From Vulcanimicrobiota bacterium (GTDB lineage Bacteria; Vulcanimicrobiota; Vulcanimicrobiia; Vulcanimicrobiales; Vulcanimicrobiaceae): a DNA stretch of 40,912 nt. How positions within the stretch are numbered: position 1 is the first letter of the stretch; every line of letters starts with the position of its first letter. Made by a program: the position numbers and the translations under genes. Positions 1-7,256 of the stretch are shown one piece after another. The stretch is from positions 1 to 40,912 of the forward strand of contig PLTN01000182.1 in assembly GCA_003164495.1 (NCBI GenBank), read 5' to 3'. The notes under the pieces were generated by a model that saw only the letters and a program-made list of their open reading frames with translations, did not search any database and was not told where the DNA came from.

Positions 1-956
1 ACCGCCATGCGCAGGCCGATCTCCCGCGTACGTTCGGTGACCGACACGAGCATGATGTTCATGATCCCGATCCCGCCGACGATGAGCGAAACGGCGGCAA
101 CGCCGATCAGCAGCAACTGCATGACCGATGCCGTCGCGGCGGCAGCGTTGGCGATATCTTGCAGGTTGCGTACGGAGAAGTCGTCGGGCTGCGGCGCGAC
201 GATCCGGTGGCGTGTCCGGAGCAGCGTGGTAACGTCCGCTTGAACGGTATCGAGCGCCGCACCATCCGCCGCCGAGACCATCAGCATGTTGACGTAGGTT
301 TGCCCGGTTAGGCGCTCCATCGCCGACGTGTACGGTACGAGCACGGTGTCGTCTTGATCCTGGCCGAACCCGGTTTGCCCGCGCGACTGCAACACGCCGA
401 TCACCGTGAACGGGACGTTTTGGATCATCACGCTCTGGCCGAGCGGCGAACTTCCATCCGGAAAGAGGTTGTTGACGACCGTTGTTCCGAGAATGCAGAC
501 CTTGGTCGTCATATCCATGTCGTTCTGAGAGAAGAAGGACCCGGACGTAACGTCCCAGTTTCGTATGTGGCTGTAGGTTGGGGCAACGCCCTGGATCATC
601 GTATTCCAATTATTCCCGCCACCGACGACCTGCGAGCGGACGGTCACGATCGGACTAACGGCGTCGACGCCGGGCATCTTGAGGATCGCCAACCCGTCCT
701 CGGGGATCAGCGAAGATCTGGCTCCGGTTCCGCTACGCACCCCTGACGTGGTAACGGCGCCGGGTAGGACCACCAGTAAGTTGCTACCGAGATTCGAAAT
801 CTGTTGCTGTACGGAAAATTGAGCGCCCGCTCCGATCGCCACCGTCGTGATGACGGCGGCAACGCCGATGATCACGCCGAGCATGGTCAGAAGCGAGCGC
901 GACAGATTGCGCGCCAACGCCTGCAAAGCGACCTCGACGATGCTGCGAAGCTTCAT
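1..956 (-). CDS. MacB-type ABC transporter permease (3' end outside window)
   Basis: Inner-membrane permease of a MacAB-type efflux system. Reading the minus strand from ATG at 956 gives an N-terminal membrane segment ([14 protein letters not shown]), then a periplasmic MacB_PCD-like domain. About 318 codons are visible, and the last ([20 protein letters not shown]) match the cytoplasmic end of the second membrane helix in the FtsX/MacB family. The C-terminal two helices lie beyond the left edge. The start overlaps the stop of the ATPase gene (ATGA at 953-956), so the two are translationally coupled. In classical MacB the ATPase and permease are one chain; here they are separate genes. The exported substrate cannot be told from sequence. 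Confidence 0.9.
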   Translation of the reverse strand, partial: MKLRSIVEVALQALARNLSRSLLTMLGVIIGVAAVITTVAIGAGAQFSVQQQISNLGSNLLVVLPGAVTTSGVRSGTGARSSLIPEDGLAILKMPGVDAVSPIVTVRSQVVGGGNNWNTMIQGVAPTYSHIRNWDVTSGSFFSQNDMDMTTKVCILGTTVVNNLFPDGSSPLGQSVMIQNVPFTVIGVLQSRGQTGFGQDQDDTVLVPYTSAMERLTGQTYVNMLMVSAADGAALDTVQADVTTLLRTRHRIVAPQPDDFSVRNLQDIANAAAATASVMQLLLIGVAAVSLIVGGIGIMNIMLVSVTERTREIGLRMA

Positions 957-1663
957 GTCGCCGTTGCTTTCGCCGAAGCGTTGGTAACGTCGGATTCGAT
1001 CTTGCCGTCCCGGAAACTCATGATGCGACGGGCGTAGGCCGCGATGTCGCGTTCGTGCGTCACGACGACGATCGTGATTCCGTGCTCCGAATTCAAGCGG
1101 GAGATCAGCTGCATGACGTCGTGCGAGGTTTTCGTGTCGAGTGCCCCGGTCGGTTCATCGGCTAAGATGAGGCTCGGGTTGTTTACGAGCGCGCGGGCGA
1201 TCGCGATGCGTTGCTGTTGTCCGCCGGAAAGCTGATTGGGCAGGTGCAGGGCGAGTTCTTCCACGCCGACGGTACGCAAGGCCGCCAGTGCAGCTTCACG
1301 GCGAGCGCTTTCCGGCATGCCGGCATACACGAGCGGAAGTTCGACGTTTTGTACGGCGGTGGTTCGGGCGAGCAAGTTGTAGGATTGGAATACGAAGCCT
1401 AGGCGGCGCGAGCGCATGTCTGCCAGGCGGTCGGAACTCAAACCGCTCACGTCCTCCCCTTCGAATGAGTAGGTGCCGGACGATGCACGGTCGAGAAAGC
1501 CGATGATGTTCATAAACGTCGACTTGCCGGAACCCGACGGGCCCATGATCGCGACGAACTCGCCGGGATCGATGCTCGTCGTGACGCCGTTGAGCGCCGC
1601 GACCTTGAGGTCACCCATGCCGTAGATTTTGGTAAGGTTCTCGGTACGGACGACTGCGGTCAT
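953..1663 (-). CDS. ABC transporter ATP-binding protein, MacB/LolD type
   Basis: ATPase of the same efflux system, 236 residues. Visible motifs are Walker A (GPSGSGKST, about residue 41), the signature [15 protein letters not shown], and Walker [13 protein letters not shown] followed by the H-loop VVVTH. The TGALD ending is typical of the MacB/LolD/FtsE group that works with FtsX-like permeases. Its start overlaps the adaptor stop by 4 bp (1660-1663) and its stop overlaps the permease start, giving a tight adaptor-ATPase-permease operon. Energises export from the cytoplasmic face; substrate unknown (macrolide-like compounds, peptides or lipoproteins are all possible). Confidence 0.93.
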   Translation of the reverse strand: MTAVVRTENLTKIYGMGDLKVAALNGVTTSIDPGEFVAIMGPSGSGKSTFMNIIGFLDRASSGTYSFEGEDVSGLSSDRLADMRSRRLGFVFQSYNLLARTTAVQNVELPLVYAGMPESARREAALAALRTVGVEELALHLPNQLSGGQQQRIAIARALVNNPSLILADEPTGALDTKTSHDVMQLISRLNSEHGITIVVVTHERDIAAYARRIMSFRDGKIESDVTNASAKATAT

Positions 1664-3171
1664 AATCGGGTAGGTCCCGGTAGGCGTGCGGCCGTTGTTT
1701 CTTCAGCCGGTCCGGCGGAAACCGCAATTTGGCTTCCGAGCGGGAGGCTCCGGCCGATCGGCTCGATTGCGGCGTCGCCGCCGCTGACAAGGGTGATGCG
1801 CACCGGTACCGCGTGCAGCTGGCCGTGATCGAGAACGGTTACGCGCGCGAGATTGCCGGCAGCGAGCGCCGGCGCTTGCGCCGTTCCGGTATCGCCCCAG
1901 GTCGAGGCGGACGGTGTTGCGCGCGGTGCGGCGCTCGCTCGCGCCGGAGGCTGTTGTCCCGGTGCGCGGAAGCTTAACGCTGCGAGCGGAACGACCAATG
2001 CATTGTCCGCGTGCGCGACCTCGATCTCAGCGCTCGCCGTCATCCCCGGTCGAAGGCTGTTGTCCGGATTATGTTCGTAGACGACGGTGTCGTAGGTGAC
2101 GACGTTCTGAATGGTCGTCGGATTCTCGCGGACTTGAGCGACGATCCCTCGGAACGTGCGATCGGGATAGGCGAGGACGGTGAAGTCGACCTGCTCGCCG
2201 ACGCGGACCGTGCCGATGTCGGGTTCGCCGACCGCCAAATCAACTTCCATTTTCGCAAGGTCTTTGGCAATCGTGTAGAGCGTCGGCGTCGTGAAGCTCG
2301 CCGCGACGGTTTGCCCTTCGGAAACGTTGCGCGCGATCACCGTCCCGTTCACCGGGGAGGTAATAACGGTGTGGCTCAGGTTGATGCTTGCCTGTCGCAC
2401 TTGCGCTTCGGCGGCGTCGATCGCGGCGAGATCGGCAGCGGCCGTCTTGGTGAAACCATTCGCTTGGAATCCCGCAGCGCCGCCCTGCGCTTGGCCGGCG
2501 GTAGCTTGGTTTCGAGCTGCGCTCAGTTGCATCCGCGCCTGATTCGCGGTGACGACCGCGGTGCTCAACGCCGTTTGGGCCGCGACCAAATTCGAATCGT
2601 CGGTGTCATACTGGCTTTGTGCGATATACCCCGAGTGTAGCAGCGTCCGATCGCGACTGAGGGTCTGCTGGGCCAAGGTGAGCCCCGATCGTGCTTTATC
2701 GACCCCGGCGTCGGCCGAGGTCTCCGCAGCTTGGGCTACGCGGACGTTTTGCGCGGCGGCTGAAGCATTCGCGTAGGCTGCAACTGTCGTCGATTGGGCA
2801 CCTCGCGCGTTGGCGAGCGCCGCTTGCCATTGGGCTTGGGCTTGGAGGAGTGTGCCGCGGCTCTGATCGAGAGCCGCTTGGAAGAGCGTCGGGTCGAGCC
2901 GAGCGAGGACCTGACCTTGGCGTACCGGAGAGTTGTAGTCGGCAATGATCGTCTGAATCGTGCCCGAAACCTGGGTGCCGACGCTGATCGTATCTTGCGG
3001 ATTTACGGTTCCCGTTGCGGTAACGAACGCGATGAGGTTCTTGCGCTCGAGCGGGACCGTCGTGATCTGCGCTGCCGGCTTGGACCGGCCGAAATAGGCG
3101 ACGGCCAGAGCCACCAGGACGGCGATAATGGCCACGATCCAGTAGGCGCGGCGGCGCGTCAGCACTTTCAT
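1660..3171 (-). CDS. MacA-type periplasmic adaptor (HlyD/RND membrane-fusion family)
   Basis: Adaptor linking the inner-membrane transporter to the envelope, 503 residues. An N-terminal membrane anchor (about residues 10-27, AYWIVAIIAVLVALAVAYF) is followed by a lipoyl-like half domain (GTVNPQDTISVGTQVSG), a long Ala/Gln-rich coiled-coil hairpin (about 100-250), the second lipoyl half (VTSPVNGTVIARNVSEG) and a beta-barrel domain. A low-complexity Pro/Ala insert near residues 405-430 (APGQQPPARAS) is unusual. The ATG at 3171 is chosen because a predicted -10 box (TAGACT, 3178-3183 reversed) ends 6 nt upstream, implying a leaderless transcript, and no Shine-Dalgarno is visible. First gene of the macAB-like operon, divergent from the ATP-grasp gene. 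Confidence 0.9.
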   Translation of the reverse strand: MKVLTRRRAYWIVAIIAVLVALAVAYFGRSKPAAQITTVPLERKNLIAFVTATGTVNPQDTISVGTQVSGTIQTIIADYNSPVRQGQVLARLDPTLFQAALDQSRGTLLQAQAQWQAALANARGAQSTTVAAYANASAAAQNVRVAQAAETSADAGVDKARSGLTLAQQTLSRDRTLLHSGYIAQSQYDTDDSNLVAAQTALSTAVVTANQARMQLSAARNQATAGQAQGGAAGFQANGFTKTAAADLAAIDAAEAQVRQASINLSHTVITSPVNGTVIARNVSEGQTVAASFTTPTLYTIAKDLAKMEVDLAVGEPDIGTVRVGEQVDFTVLAYPDRTFRGIVAQVRENPTTIQNVVTYDTVVYEHNPDNSLRPGMTASAEIEVAHADNALVVPLAALSFRAPGQQPPARASAAPRATPSASTWGDTGTAQAPALAAGNLARVTVLDHGQLHAVPVRITLVSGGDAAIEPIGRSLPLGSQIAVSAGPAEETTAARLPGPTRL

Positions 3172-3177
3172 GCCTTC

Positions 3178-3221
3178 AGTCTAGGAGCGCCGGGTGCGTT
3201 CGGCTGGAAGTATTCGTGAAG
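3178..3221 (-). promoter_or_regulatory. Tandem 11-bp repeat promoter (site A) for the macAB-like operon
   Basis: On the minus strand: units CTTCACGAATA and CTTCCAGCCGA, one further 11-nt stretch with no clear core, 5 nt, then TAGACT as -10. The -10 lies 6 nt before the ATG at 3171. The -10 is exactly one 11-bp unit further from the CTTC blocks than usual, so phase is kept. Confidence 0.55.
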
Positions 3222-3226
3222 CGGCC

Positions 3227-3259
3227 CTTCACAAAGCGTTCCTTTCAGCGCTTTAGTGT
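3227..3259 (+). promoter_or_regulatory. Tandem 11-bp repeat promoter (site B) for the ATP-grasp gene
   Basis: Units CTTCACAAAGC and GTTCCTTTCAG, 5 nt, then -10 TAGTGT starting 16 nt after the start of unit 2. Six nt separate the -10 from the ATG at 3266, so a leaderless mRNA is predicted. The block is 5 bp from the divergent site A. Confidence 0.65.
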
Positions 3260-3265
3260 TCGCTC

Positions 3266-3922
3266 ATGAATATCGAGAAAATCGAAGCCCTGAAAGCCCT
3301 GAAGCACTACGGTGTACACACGGCTCGCAGCCGGATGGTCGATTCGCCCGAAGCGGCGATCGCCTTCGCGGAACGCCGAAATGCCCCGGACCCCCGTTTC
3401 ATGCCGATCCTCCTCCGCTGCGGGGACGAAACGTCGGACGCATTGGAAACGGAAGACGCGATTCGCCGGGCATTCGAATATTTCGCACGGTCGAGTTCCA
3501 CGCAACAGATGCTGGCCCAGGAGGTCATCGGATCCGGGACGGATATCACCATCGCCGGCCGGACGGACCCGGATGACGGAACGCTTATCGAATTGCGCGG
3601 CGCGAAGCATCGTGCCCAGCGAATGATGCCGCTTGGCGACGCCGGTGCCGAGTTTCTCGCTACGAATTTTCAGGCGCACCATCATCATGGTGCGGACGAT
3701 AAGGCCCGGCGCATGATCGAGAATCTGCTTCTGCGTGTCTCAGCGTTTTTCGAAGATTCAGGAGTTTCGGAGTTTTCTCTCCGGGTGCGTCTTCACGAGA
3801 ATTCGTACACCGTACTCGACGCCGTCATGAACGCGCCGAAGGCATTGCACTTGAAAGAGCGTCTCGACCCGCATGCCCACGACCGCAAAGCGGCGGACTA
3901 TCATCCCGCAGGACGGGAATGA
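3266..3922 (+). CDS. Stand-alone ATP-grasp-like protein (resembles acyl-CoA synthetase beta domain)
   Basis: 218 residues. The start (EALKALKHYGVHTARSRMVD, then EAAIAFAER) looks like the entry to the ATP-grasp domain of ADP-forming acyl-CoA synthetases ('LLKAYGIP...A.s.eEAv..A'). The middle has MLAQEVIGSGTDITIAGRTD, like the 'E.iiG..refivG...D..fGp' strand, and the end VSEFSLRVRLHENSYTVLDA resembles 'E.NPl.v......alDa'. The domain is the right length, but the usual E-N-P triad reads E-F-S and the Gly-rich phosphate loop is not evident, so catalysis is uncertain. No CoA-binding partner is nearby. It could be a nucleotide-binding sensor or a degenerate acyl-CoA ligase subunit. Family call from remembered motifs only. 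Predicted leaderless from site B. Confidence 0.65.
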   Translation: MNIEKIEALKALKHYGVHTARSRMVDSPEAAIAFAERRNAPDPRFMPILLRCGDETSDALETEDAIRRAFEYFARSSSTQQMLAQEVIGSGTDITIAGRTDPDDGTLIELRGAKHRAQRMMPLGDAGAEFLATNFQAHHHHGADDKARRMIENLLLRVSAFFEDSGVSEFSLRVRLHENSYTVLDAVMNAPKALHLKERLDPHAHDRKAADYHPAGRE

Positions 3923-3928
3923 GAGGGA

Positions 3929-3962
3929 GCGGACGGACGCGGTTTGCCCGCTGTCCGTCCGC
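3929..3962 (+). terminator. Strong hairpin after the ATP-grasp gene, possible terminator
   Basis: A perfect 10-bp arm (GCGGACGGAC, 3929-3938, with GTCCGTCCGC, 3953-3962) extends by an inner GCGG/CCGC pairing past one bulged T, closing a 5-nt loop. It starts 7 nt after the stop codon. The T-rich run (3979-3988) is 16 nt further on, so this may be an imperfect intrinsic terminator or a 3'-end stabilising stem. Confidence 0.45.
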
Positions 3963-4033
3963 AGTCGTATCGTAATGTCTTCTTTTTTATAACCCGGAAC
4001 GGCACGCTCGAGCGTATACACGCCGTCACTGTT
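3944..4033 (-). pseudogene. Possible Hsp20 (alpha-crystallin) gene remnant
   Basis: The minus strand encodes NSDGVYTLERAVPGYKKEDI followed by TIRLRTDSGQ. This matches the beta-strand 2-3 signature of small heat-shock proteins ('D..Y.LEA.lPG.KKEDI.I.v'). An in-frame TAA lies just upstream and similarity ends at the hairpin, so nothing like a full alpha-crystallin domain (about 90 residues) survives. A chance match in a short frame cannot be excluded. Hsp20 genes are frequent members of low-oxygen stress islands, which makes a decayed copy plausible. Confidence 0.3.
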
Positions 4034-4108
4034 TTAGCCTAGTGGTACGTGGGTCTGAATCCACCGTTTTATGCTAGGGACCGACTTCGAAGATTCGATG
4101 AAGAGGCG

Positions 4109-4141
4109 CTTCACCAAAGCTTGACACTGGTCGCATACAAC
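4109..4141 (+). promoter_or_regulatory. Tandem 11-bp repeat promoter (site C) for the nitroreductase gene
   Basis: Units CTTCACCAAAG and CTTGACACTGG, 5 nt, then -10 TACAAC starting 16 nt after the start of unit 2. Six nt separate the -10 from ATG 4148, which supports that start over the in-frame one at 4049. Confidence 0.65.
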
Positions 4142-4147
4142 CAGCGC

Positions 4148-4783
4148 ATGAACAACGCTTCGTCAACCACCGAACCGGTGCTCGATGCGATCCGGGCAGC
4201 CGCAGTGCGCGGCCTCGAGCCGATCGAGTTACCCGCACCGCTCCTCAACGGTAATCAGTCGCTCACTGTGGCGCTCAAGCTGCGGCGGTCGACCCGAGAA
4301 TACACCGATCGGCCGCTTCCGTTGCAGGTGCTCTCCGATCTTCTTTGGGCGGCCTTTGGGATCAACCGTCCGAGCGGCGACCGCACCGCGCCCTACTGGC
4401 GCCACGTGATGGTGTTGGACATCTATGTTGCCATGCCCGATGGGGTGCGGCTCTACGATCCGCTGGCGCACAAACTGCTGCCGCATTTGAAAGGCGATAT
4501 CCGCAAGCAAACCGGCGTTCAGGATTTTGTGTCGATGGCGCCGATCGAAGTGATCTACGTGGCGCATGGCGAGCGGATGACGGATGTTTCTCCCGAGGAG
4601 CGCCGGCTCTACGCGTCGGTCGATGCGGCCTTTATCGGGCAAAACATCTACCTGTTCTGCGCTTCCGAAAGCCTCGGCACGGTCTTCCGTGGATCGGTCG
4701 ACCATGCGGCCCTCGCCCGGATCCTGATGCTCCCGGGTGAACAGTTCGTCACCTTCGCCCAAACCATCGGATATCCGAAGTAA
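4148..4783 (+). CDS. Nitroreductase/SagB-like flavoprotein
   Basis: Predicted FMN-dependent NAD(P)H oxidoreductase of the nitroreductase superfamily, 211 residues from ATG 4148. Evidence is the FMN-binding N-terminal signature LKLRRSTREYTDRPLPLQVL followed by DLLWAAFGINRPSGDRTAPY, as in SagB-type dehydrogenases, and a C-terminal region (VDAAFIGQNIYLFCASESLG, then an RGSVD loop) matching the 'a.G...qnl.LaA...GLgt' segment. An ATG at 4049 would add 33 residues (MGLNPPFYARDR...) that run through the promoter, so 4148 is preferred. Substrate unknown. Nitroreductase-like proteins are well represented in the mycobacterial DosR regulon. Five nt separate it from the phosphatase gene downstream, probably one operon. 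Confidence 0.85.
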   Translation: MNNASSTTEPVLDAIRAAAVRGLEPIELPAPLLNGNQSLTVALKLRRSTREYTDRPLPLQVLSDLLWAAFGINRPSGDRTAPYWRHVMVLDIYVAMPDGVRLYDPLAHKLLPHLKGDIRKQTGVQDFVSMAPIEVIYVAHGERMTDVSPEERRLYASVDAAFIGQNIYLFCASESLGTVFRGSVDHAALARILMLPGEQFVTFAQTIGYPK

Positions 4784-4788
4784 TCGCG

Positions 4789-5496
4789 ATGACGAGCACG
4801 CTGCCGGCCTGGGTCTCGATCACCGCACCGGGAATCCAAACCTGGCACACCGTGCGTGCGGCCGGCGGGCGTCGCCGCGGTCCGTGCGGCGATCATGCGT
4901 TCGCGTTACGGCTCCGCACCGGGCGCACGGCCGTCGTGCTCATCGACGTCGCCGGGCACGGACCGGCCTGCGGGCCGACTTCATCGGCGCTCGGCGAGTT
5001 GATCAGCTCGTCGCTCGATCGCGATGCATCGCCGGCGGTGGCACTCGGTTGCGCCGACGCGTGGCTGCGGACGTCTGATGCCAAAATGCCGTATGCGGTT
5101 GCCTTTGTCGGCGTTTTCCATCCGACCCACCAGACCGTCGTTTACGCGTCGGCCGGTCATGACTGCGCGTTCGTCCTGAATGACGATGGACGCGTTCAAC
5201 ACCTCGCGCCGACCACGCCGATGCTCGGCATCCCCGTTGCACTCTATCCTTGCGATGCCGTATTACGCATGGAGCCCCACGAAACGCTCGTCCTTGCAAC
5301 CGACGGCGTCGCGGACAGCCGCCCCGCCGAATCGATCGATTTTTTCGGAACCACCGGCACCGCGCGCGCCGTCGCGCAATCGCTTCGCGCCGGCGGGAAT
5401 CCCGCGCTGGATCTCCTCGCTAGCGCGCGCGCGCACGCGGGCGGCCGGCAGGTCGACGATGCCGGCATCATGATCGCCCGCATCGCGCCGCTCTAG
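4789..5496 (+). CDS. SpoIIE/RsbU-type PP2C serine phosphatase (paralogue 1)
   Basis: 235 residues, only the catalytic domain of the SpoIIE family. Metal-binding acidic residues are in place: D35 (CGDHAF), D53 (LIDVAGHGP), D172 (LATDGVADSR) and D223-D224 (QVDDAGIM). No sensor domain, membrane helix or coiled coil is attached. Such phosphatases usually dephosphorylate an STAS anti-anti-sigma factor in a partner-switching pathway, but no STAS or RsbW-like kinase lies in this window. A close local paralogue sits at 33423-34223. Likely co-transcribed with the nitroreductase. The last 4 bp overlap the convergent gene at 5493. Confidence 0.85.
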   Translation: MTSTLPAWVSITAPGIQTWHTVRAAGGRRRGPCGDHAFALRLRTGRTAVVLIDVAGHGPACGPTSSALGELISSSLDRDASPAVALGCADAWLRTSDAKMPYAVAFVGVFHPTHQTVVYASAGHDCAFVLNDDGRVQHLAPTTPMLGIPVALYPCDAVLRMEPHETLVLATDGVADSRPAESIDFFGTTGTARAVAQSLRAGGNPALDLLASARAHAGGRQVDDAGIMIARIAPL

Positions 5497-6092
5497 GAGG
5501 TCGTCGTCGGAGGCTCCTGCAGCTGCTTGCGGTAGTCGGCGAGCTTTGAACGATAACCCTCCGCATCTCCATATTGAAGAAATTGCTGGTAGCGATTATG
5601 AGGATCGCGGATGCGAAGCGCATGTTTGATCGGACACCAATATTGCTCGGTTCGAGCAGCGATCTCTCGCGCATAAGCGATCACGCCGTTTGCGTAGCCG
5701 CAATAGAGGCAGTTGAATGCCTCGAGGCCGTTGAGATAGGCGAGGTGTTGCCGATCGAAGATGATGTAGTCCGAGCGCGGGACTCGCGCGATGCGCAACG
5801 CCCGAAAGTAGATCTGCTGATAGACGTTTAGGCAAGCGTCAAGGAGCGTCAAGGGAACGATCATCGAGTAGATGAGGGGCGCGGTCAACAGGCTTGTGAA
5901 CGTCGTTCCCCGCAGAAACGGAAGGAGCCCGACGCGCCACGTGCGGTGTTCTTTGCGTGTGCCCCGGTCGAATTCCACGCGCTTTCCCTTGATGCTGAAG
6001 CCTCGCAGGACCCGACTGCTTTGCAGTTCGGTCTCGAGCTCGTTTTCGAGGCTCTGAATGCGCTGCAGGATGTCGGCTATGCGTTGATTCAC
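5493..6092 (-). CDS. Unknown conserved-looking membrane protein with CxxC motif
   Basis: 199 residues from GTG 6092. An N-terminal coiled coil (RIADILQRIQSLENELETEL) precedes a basic stretch, then two closely spaced hydrophobic segments (about 75-105, TSLLTAPLIYSMIVPLTLLD), then a soluble part rich in Tyr/Cys with CLYCGYANGV and QYWCPIKHA. The three cysteines, CxxC plus WC, could bind metal. A function is not recognised. It could be an inner-membrane redox or metal protein. A TAGTCC hexamer 6 nt before the GTG suggests a leaderless start; the repeat block in front of it is off phase. Confidence 0.75.
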   Translation of the reverse strand: MNQRIADILQRIQSLENELETELQSSRVLRGFSIKGKRVEFDRGTRKEHRTWRVGLLPFLRGTTFTSLLTAPLIYSMIVPLTLLDACLNVYQQIYFRALRIARVPRSDYIIFDRQHLAYLNGLEAFNCLYCGYANGVIAYAREIAARTEQYWCPIKHALRIRDPHNRYQQFLQYGDAEGYRSKLADYRKQLQEPPTTTS

Positions 6093-6098
6093 GCCGGG

Positions 6099-6165
6099 GG
6101 ACTATCATGCAGCTAGAGCGCCGGCCTGCCGTCGGCCGAGAATCCGGCGTGAACACCTCATGAAG
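6099..6165 (-). promoter_or_regulatory. Weak version of the repeat promoter (site D)
   Basis: On the minus strand CTTCATGAGGT and GTTCACGCCGG are adjacent 11-nt units. The likely -10, TAGTCC, is 39 nt beyond them instead of 5, that is three units plus one extra nt, so spacing does not match the other sites. It is 4 bp from the divergent site E. Confidence 0.3.
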
Positions 6166-6169
6166 GAAC

Positions 6170-6202
6170 CGTCGCACGTTCTTCATGCAAATGCGATGTG
6201 AT
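6170..6202 (+). promoter_or_regulatory. Repeat promoter (site E) for the VIT1-like gene
   Basis: A degenerate first unit (CGTCGCACGTT) is followed by CTTCATGCAAA, 5 nt, then TGTGAT as -10 at the standard 16-nt spacing. The -10 ends 7 nt before ATG 6210, which favours that start. Confidence 0.45.
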
Positions 6203-6209
6203 GGACCCG

Positions 6210-6944
6210 ATGTTGGAGCTAGAGGGCGAACCAAAGCATCAAAGGCGTCGTCGCCGTCGCACGCGGGCACAACTTGATGCCTTTCAGGCGGCCGTTGTCG
6301 GAGTGAACGACGGCCTCGTTTCGACGCTGGCACTCCTGCTCGGCGTCGCGGGCGCGGGAAGCGAAGCGTCGACCGTACGCCTTGCGGGCTTGGCGGGCTT
6401 GGTCGCGGGAGCGTGCTCGCTGGGTGTGAGCCAATATATCGCTGGGCAAACACGAGCCGAGCGGCGACGCCGTCTTGCAAAGGACCTTCGCGGCGTCGAT
6501 CGCCTCGACGCGAAGGCCCGTGCCCGGATATTAGAGCGTGAACTCGTCGAGCACGGCATCAGCGATGCGAACGCTAAAACGATTGGCACGGCCCTCGTCG
6601 CTGATGCTGCTCGCTCGTCGAGTATTCTCGGCCTGTTGCGCTACGGCTTGAACCCGCGCGATCGCAGTTCGCCCCTCCGGTCAGCCGTATCGACGTTGCT
6701 GACGTCGGGTGGCGGCGCCATCATTCCGATCCTGCCCTGGTTCTTCACGAGCGGGGCGCTCGCGATCGCGTTGTCCTTGGCGAGCGCGAGCATTGCTGCG
6801 GCGATCGTGGGTGGTGTCCTTGGGAAAACCACCGACGGCAATTGGCTTCGCGCTGCGCTCCGGCAAGTTACCCTCGTCGTTCTCGCTGCCGGCGTCACCT
6901 ATGAGATCGGTCGACTCTTTTCCGTATTCGGCTCAAGGTCCTGA
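6210..6944 (+). CDS. VIT1/CCC1-family iron/manganese transporter
   Basis: Membrane carrier of the VIT1/CCC1 family, which moves Fe2+ or Mn2+ out of the cytosol; 244 residues from ATG 6210. The family hallmark is clear: FQAAVVGVNDGLVSTLALLL as the first helix, then LAGLAGLVAGACSLGVSQYI, a cytosolic helical linker (RRRLAKDLRGVDRLDAKARA), and three more helices including a Pro-rich turn (IIPILPWFF). A basic N-terminal tail (QRRRRRRTR) precedes the first helix. GTG 6198 and ATG 6201 are in frame, but the predicted -10 overlaps them, so 6210 is preferred. Possible role: metal detoxification or storage under stress. Confidence 0.88.
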   Translation: MLELEGEPKHQRRRRRRTRAQLDAFQAAVVGVNDGLVSTLALLLGVAGAGSEASTVRLAGLAGLVAGACSLGVSQYIAGQTRAERRRRLAKDLRGVDRLDAKARARILERELVEHGISDANAKTIGTALVADAARSSSILGLLRYGLNPRDRSSPLRSAVSTLLTSGGGAIIPILPWFFTSGALAIALSLASASIAAAIVGGVLGKTTDGNWLRAALRQVTLVVLAAGVTYEIGRLFSVFGSRS

Positions 6945-6960
6945 GCGCCGCGTCCCGTAC

Positions 6961-6993
6961 TTTCACGCACCGTTCACATTCCAGCGCTATGCT
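6961..6993 (+). promoter_or_regulatory. Tandem 11-bp repeat promoter (site F)
   Basis: Units TTTCACGCACC and GTTCACATTCC, 5 nt, then TATGCT as -10, 16 nt after the start of unit 2. It drives the small gene at 7026, which has its own GAGGAG ribosome-binding site, and probably the membrane-protein gene after it. Confidence 0.7.
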
Positions 6994-7025
6994 GCCGTAA
7001 GTCCCGCAGCCTCGAGGAGAAGCCC

Positions 7026-7256
7026 GTGCCCACTCACCCCGCGACCCCGGCTCATCTGCAGGCCGCCGAACACCTCCGGTCCGCCGCAGACTATCACGAG
7101 CTCGCCGCCAAGCGGTACGACCTTGGCGATCATGCCCAAGCGGCGCATTATGCGCTGTTGGCCCAGGCGCACGCGTTGCACGCCCGCGGTTTTATGTCGG
7201 ATGCTGCCAAGATTCATGCCGAACAGCATGGTGGAAACAAGCACGCGCACTCCTAG
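7026..7256 (+). CDS. Small Ala/His-rich helical protein
   Basis: 76 residues from GTG 7026, preceded by GAGGAGA at good spacing. Composition is Ala, His, Tyr and Leu rich, with a TPR-like or two-helix pattern (HLRSAADYHELAAKRYDLGD, then HAQAAHYALLAQAHALHA) and a His-rich tail (HAEQHGGNKHAHS). No cysteine, signal peptide or membrane segment. Function not recognised. The seven-residue spacing of His/Tyr suggests an amphipathic bundle that could bind metal. The next gene starts at the nucleotide after the stop, so the two are co-transcribed. Confidence 0.75.
   Translation: MPTHPATPAHLQAAEHLRSAADYHELAAKRYDLGDHAQAAHYALLAQAHALHARGFMSDAAKIHAEQHGGNKHAHS

Noticed and set aside
3758-4021. A full 87-residue minus-strand gene through the Hsp20-like fragment.
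   Set aside because: Most of it is antisense to the ATP-grasp gene and the hairpin; only the first 26 residues resemble Hsp20.
4035-4070. A tRNA-like look: TAGCCTAGTGGT resembles a D-arm and GGTCTGAATCC resembles a T-arm.
   Set aside because: The two are only about a dozen nt apart, leaving no room for an anticodon arm, and no acceptor stem pairs. GTGGGT/ATCCAC (4049-4064) simply forms a 6-bp hairpin.
4136-4141. TTGACA at 4121 read as an ordinary sigma-70 -35 box.
   Set aside because: It lies only 9 bp from the -10 box; it fits better as the second 11-bp unit (CTTGACACTGG).
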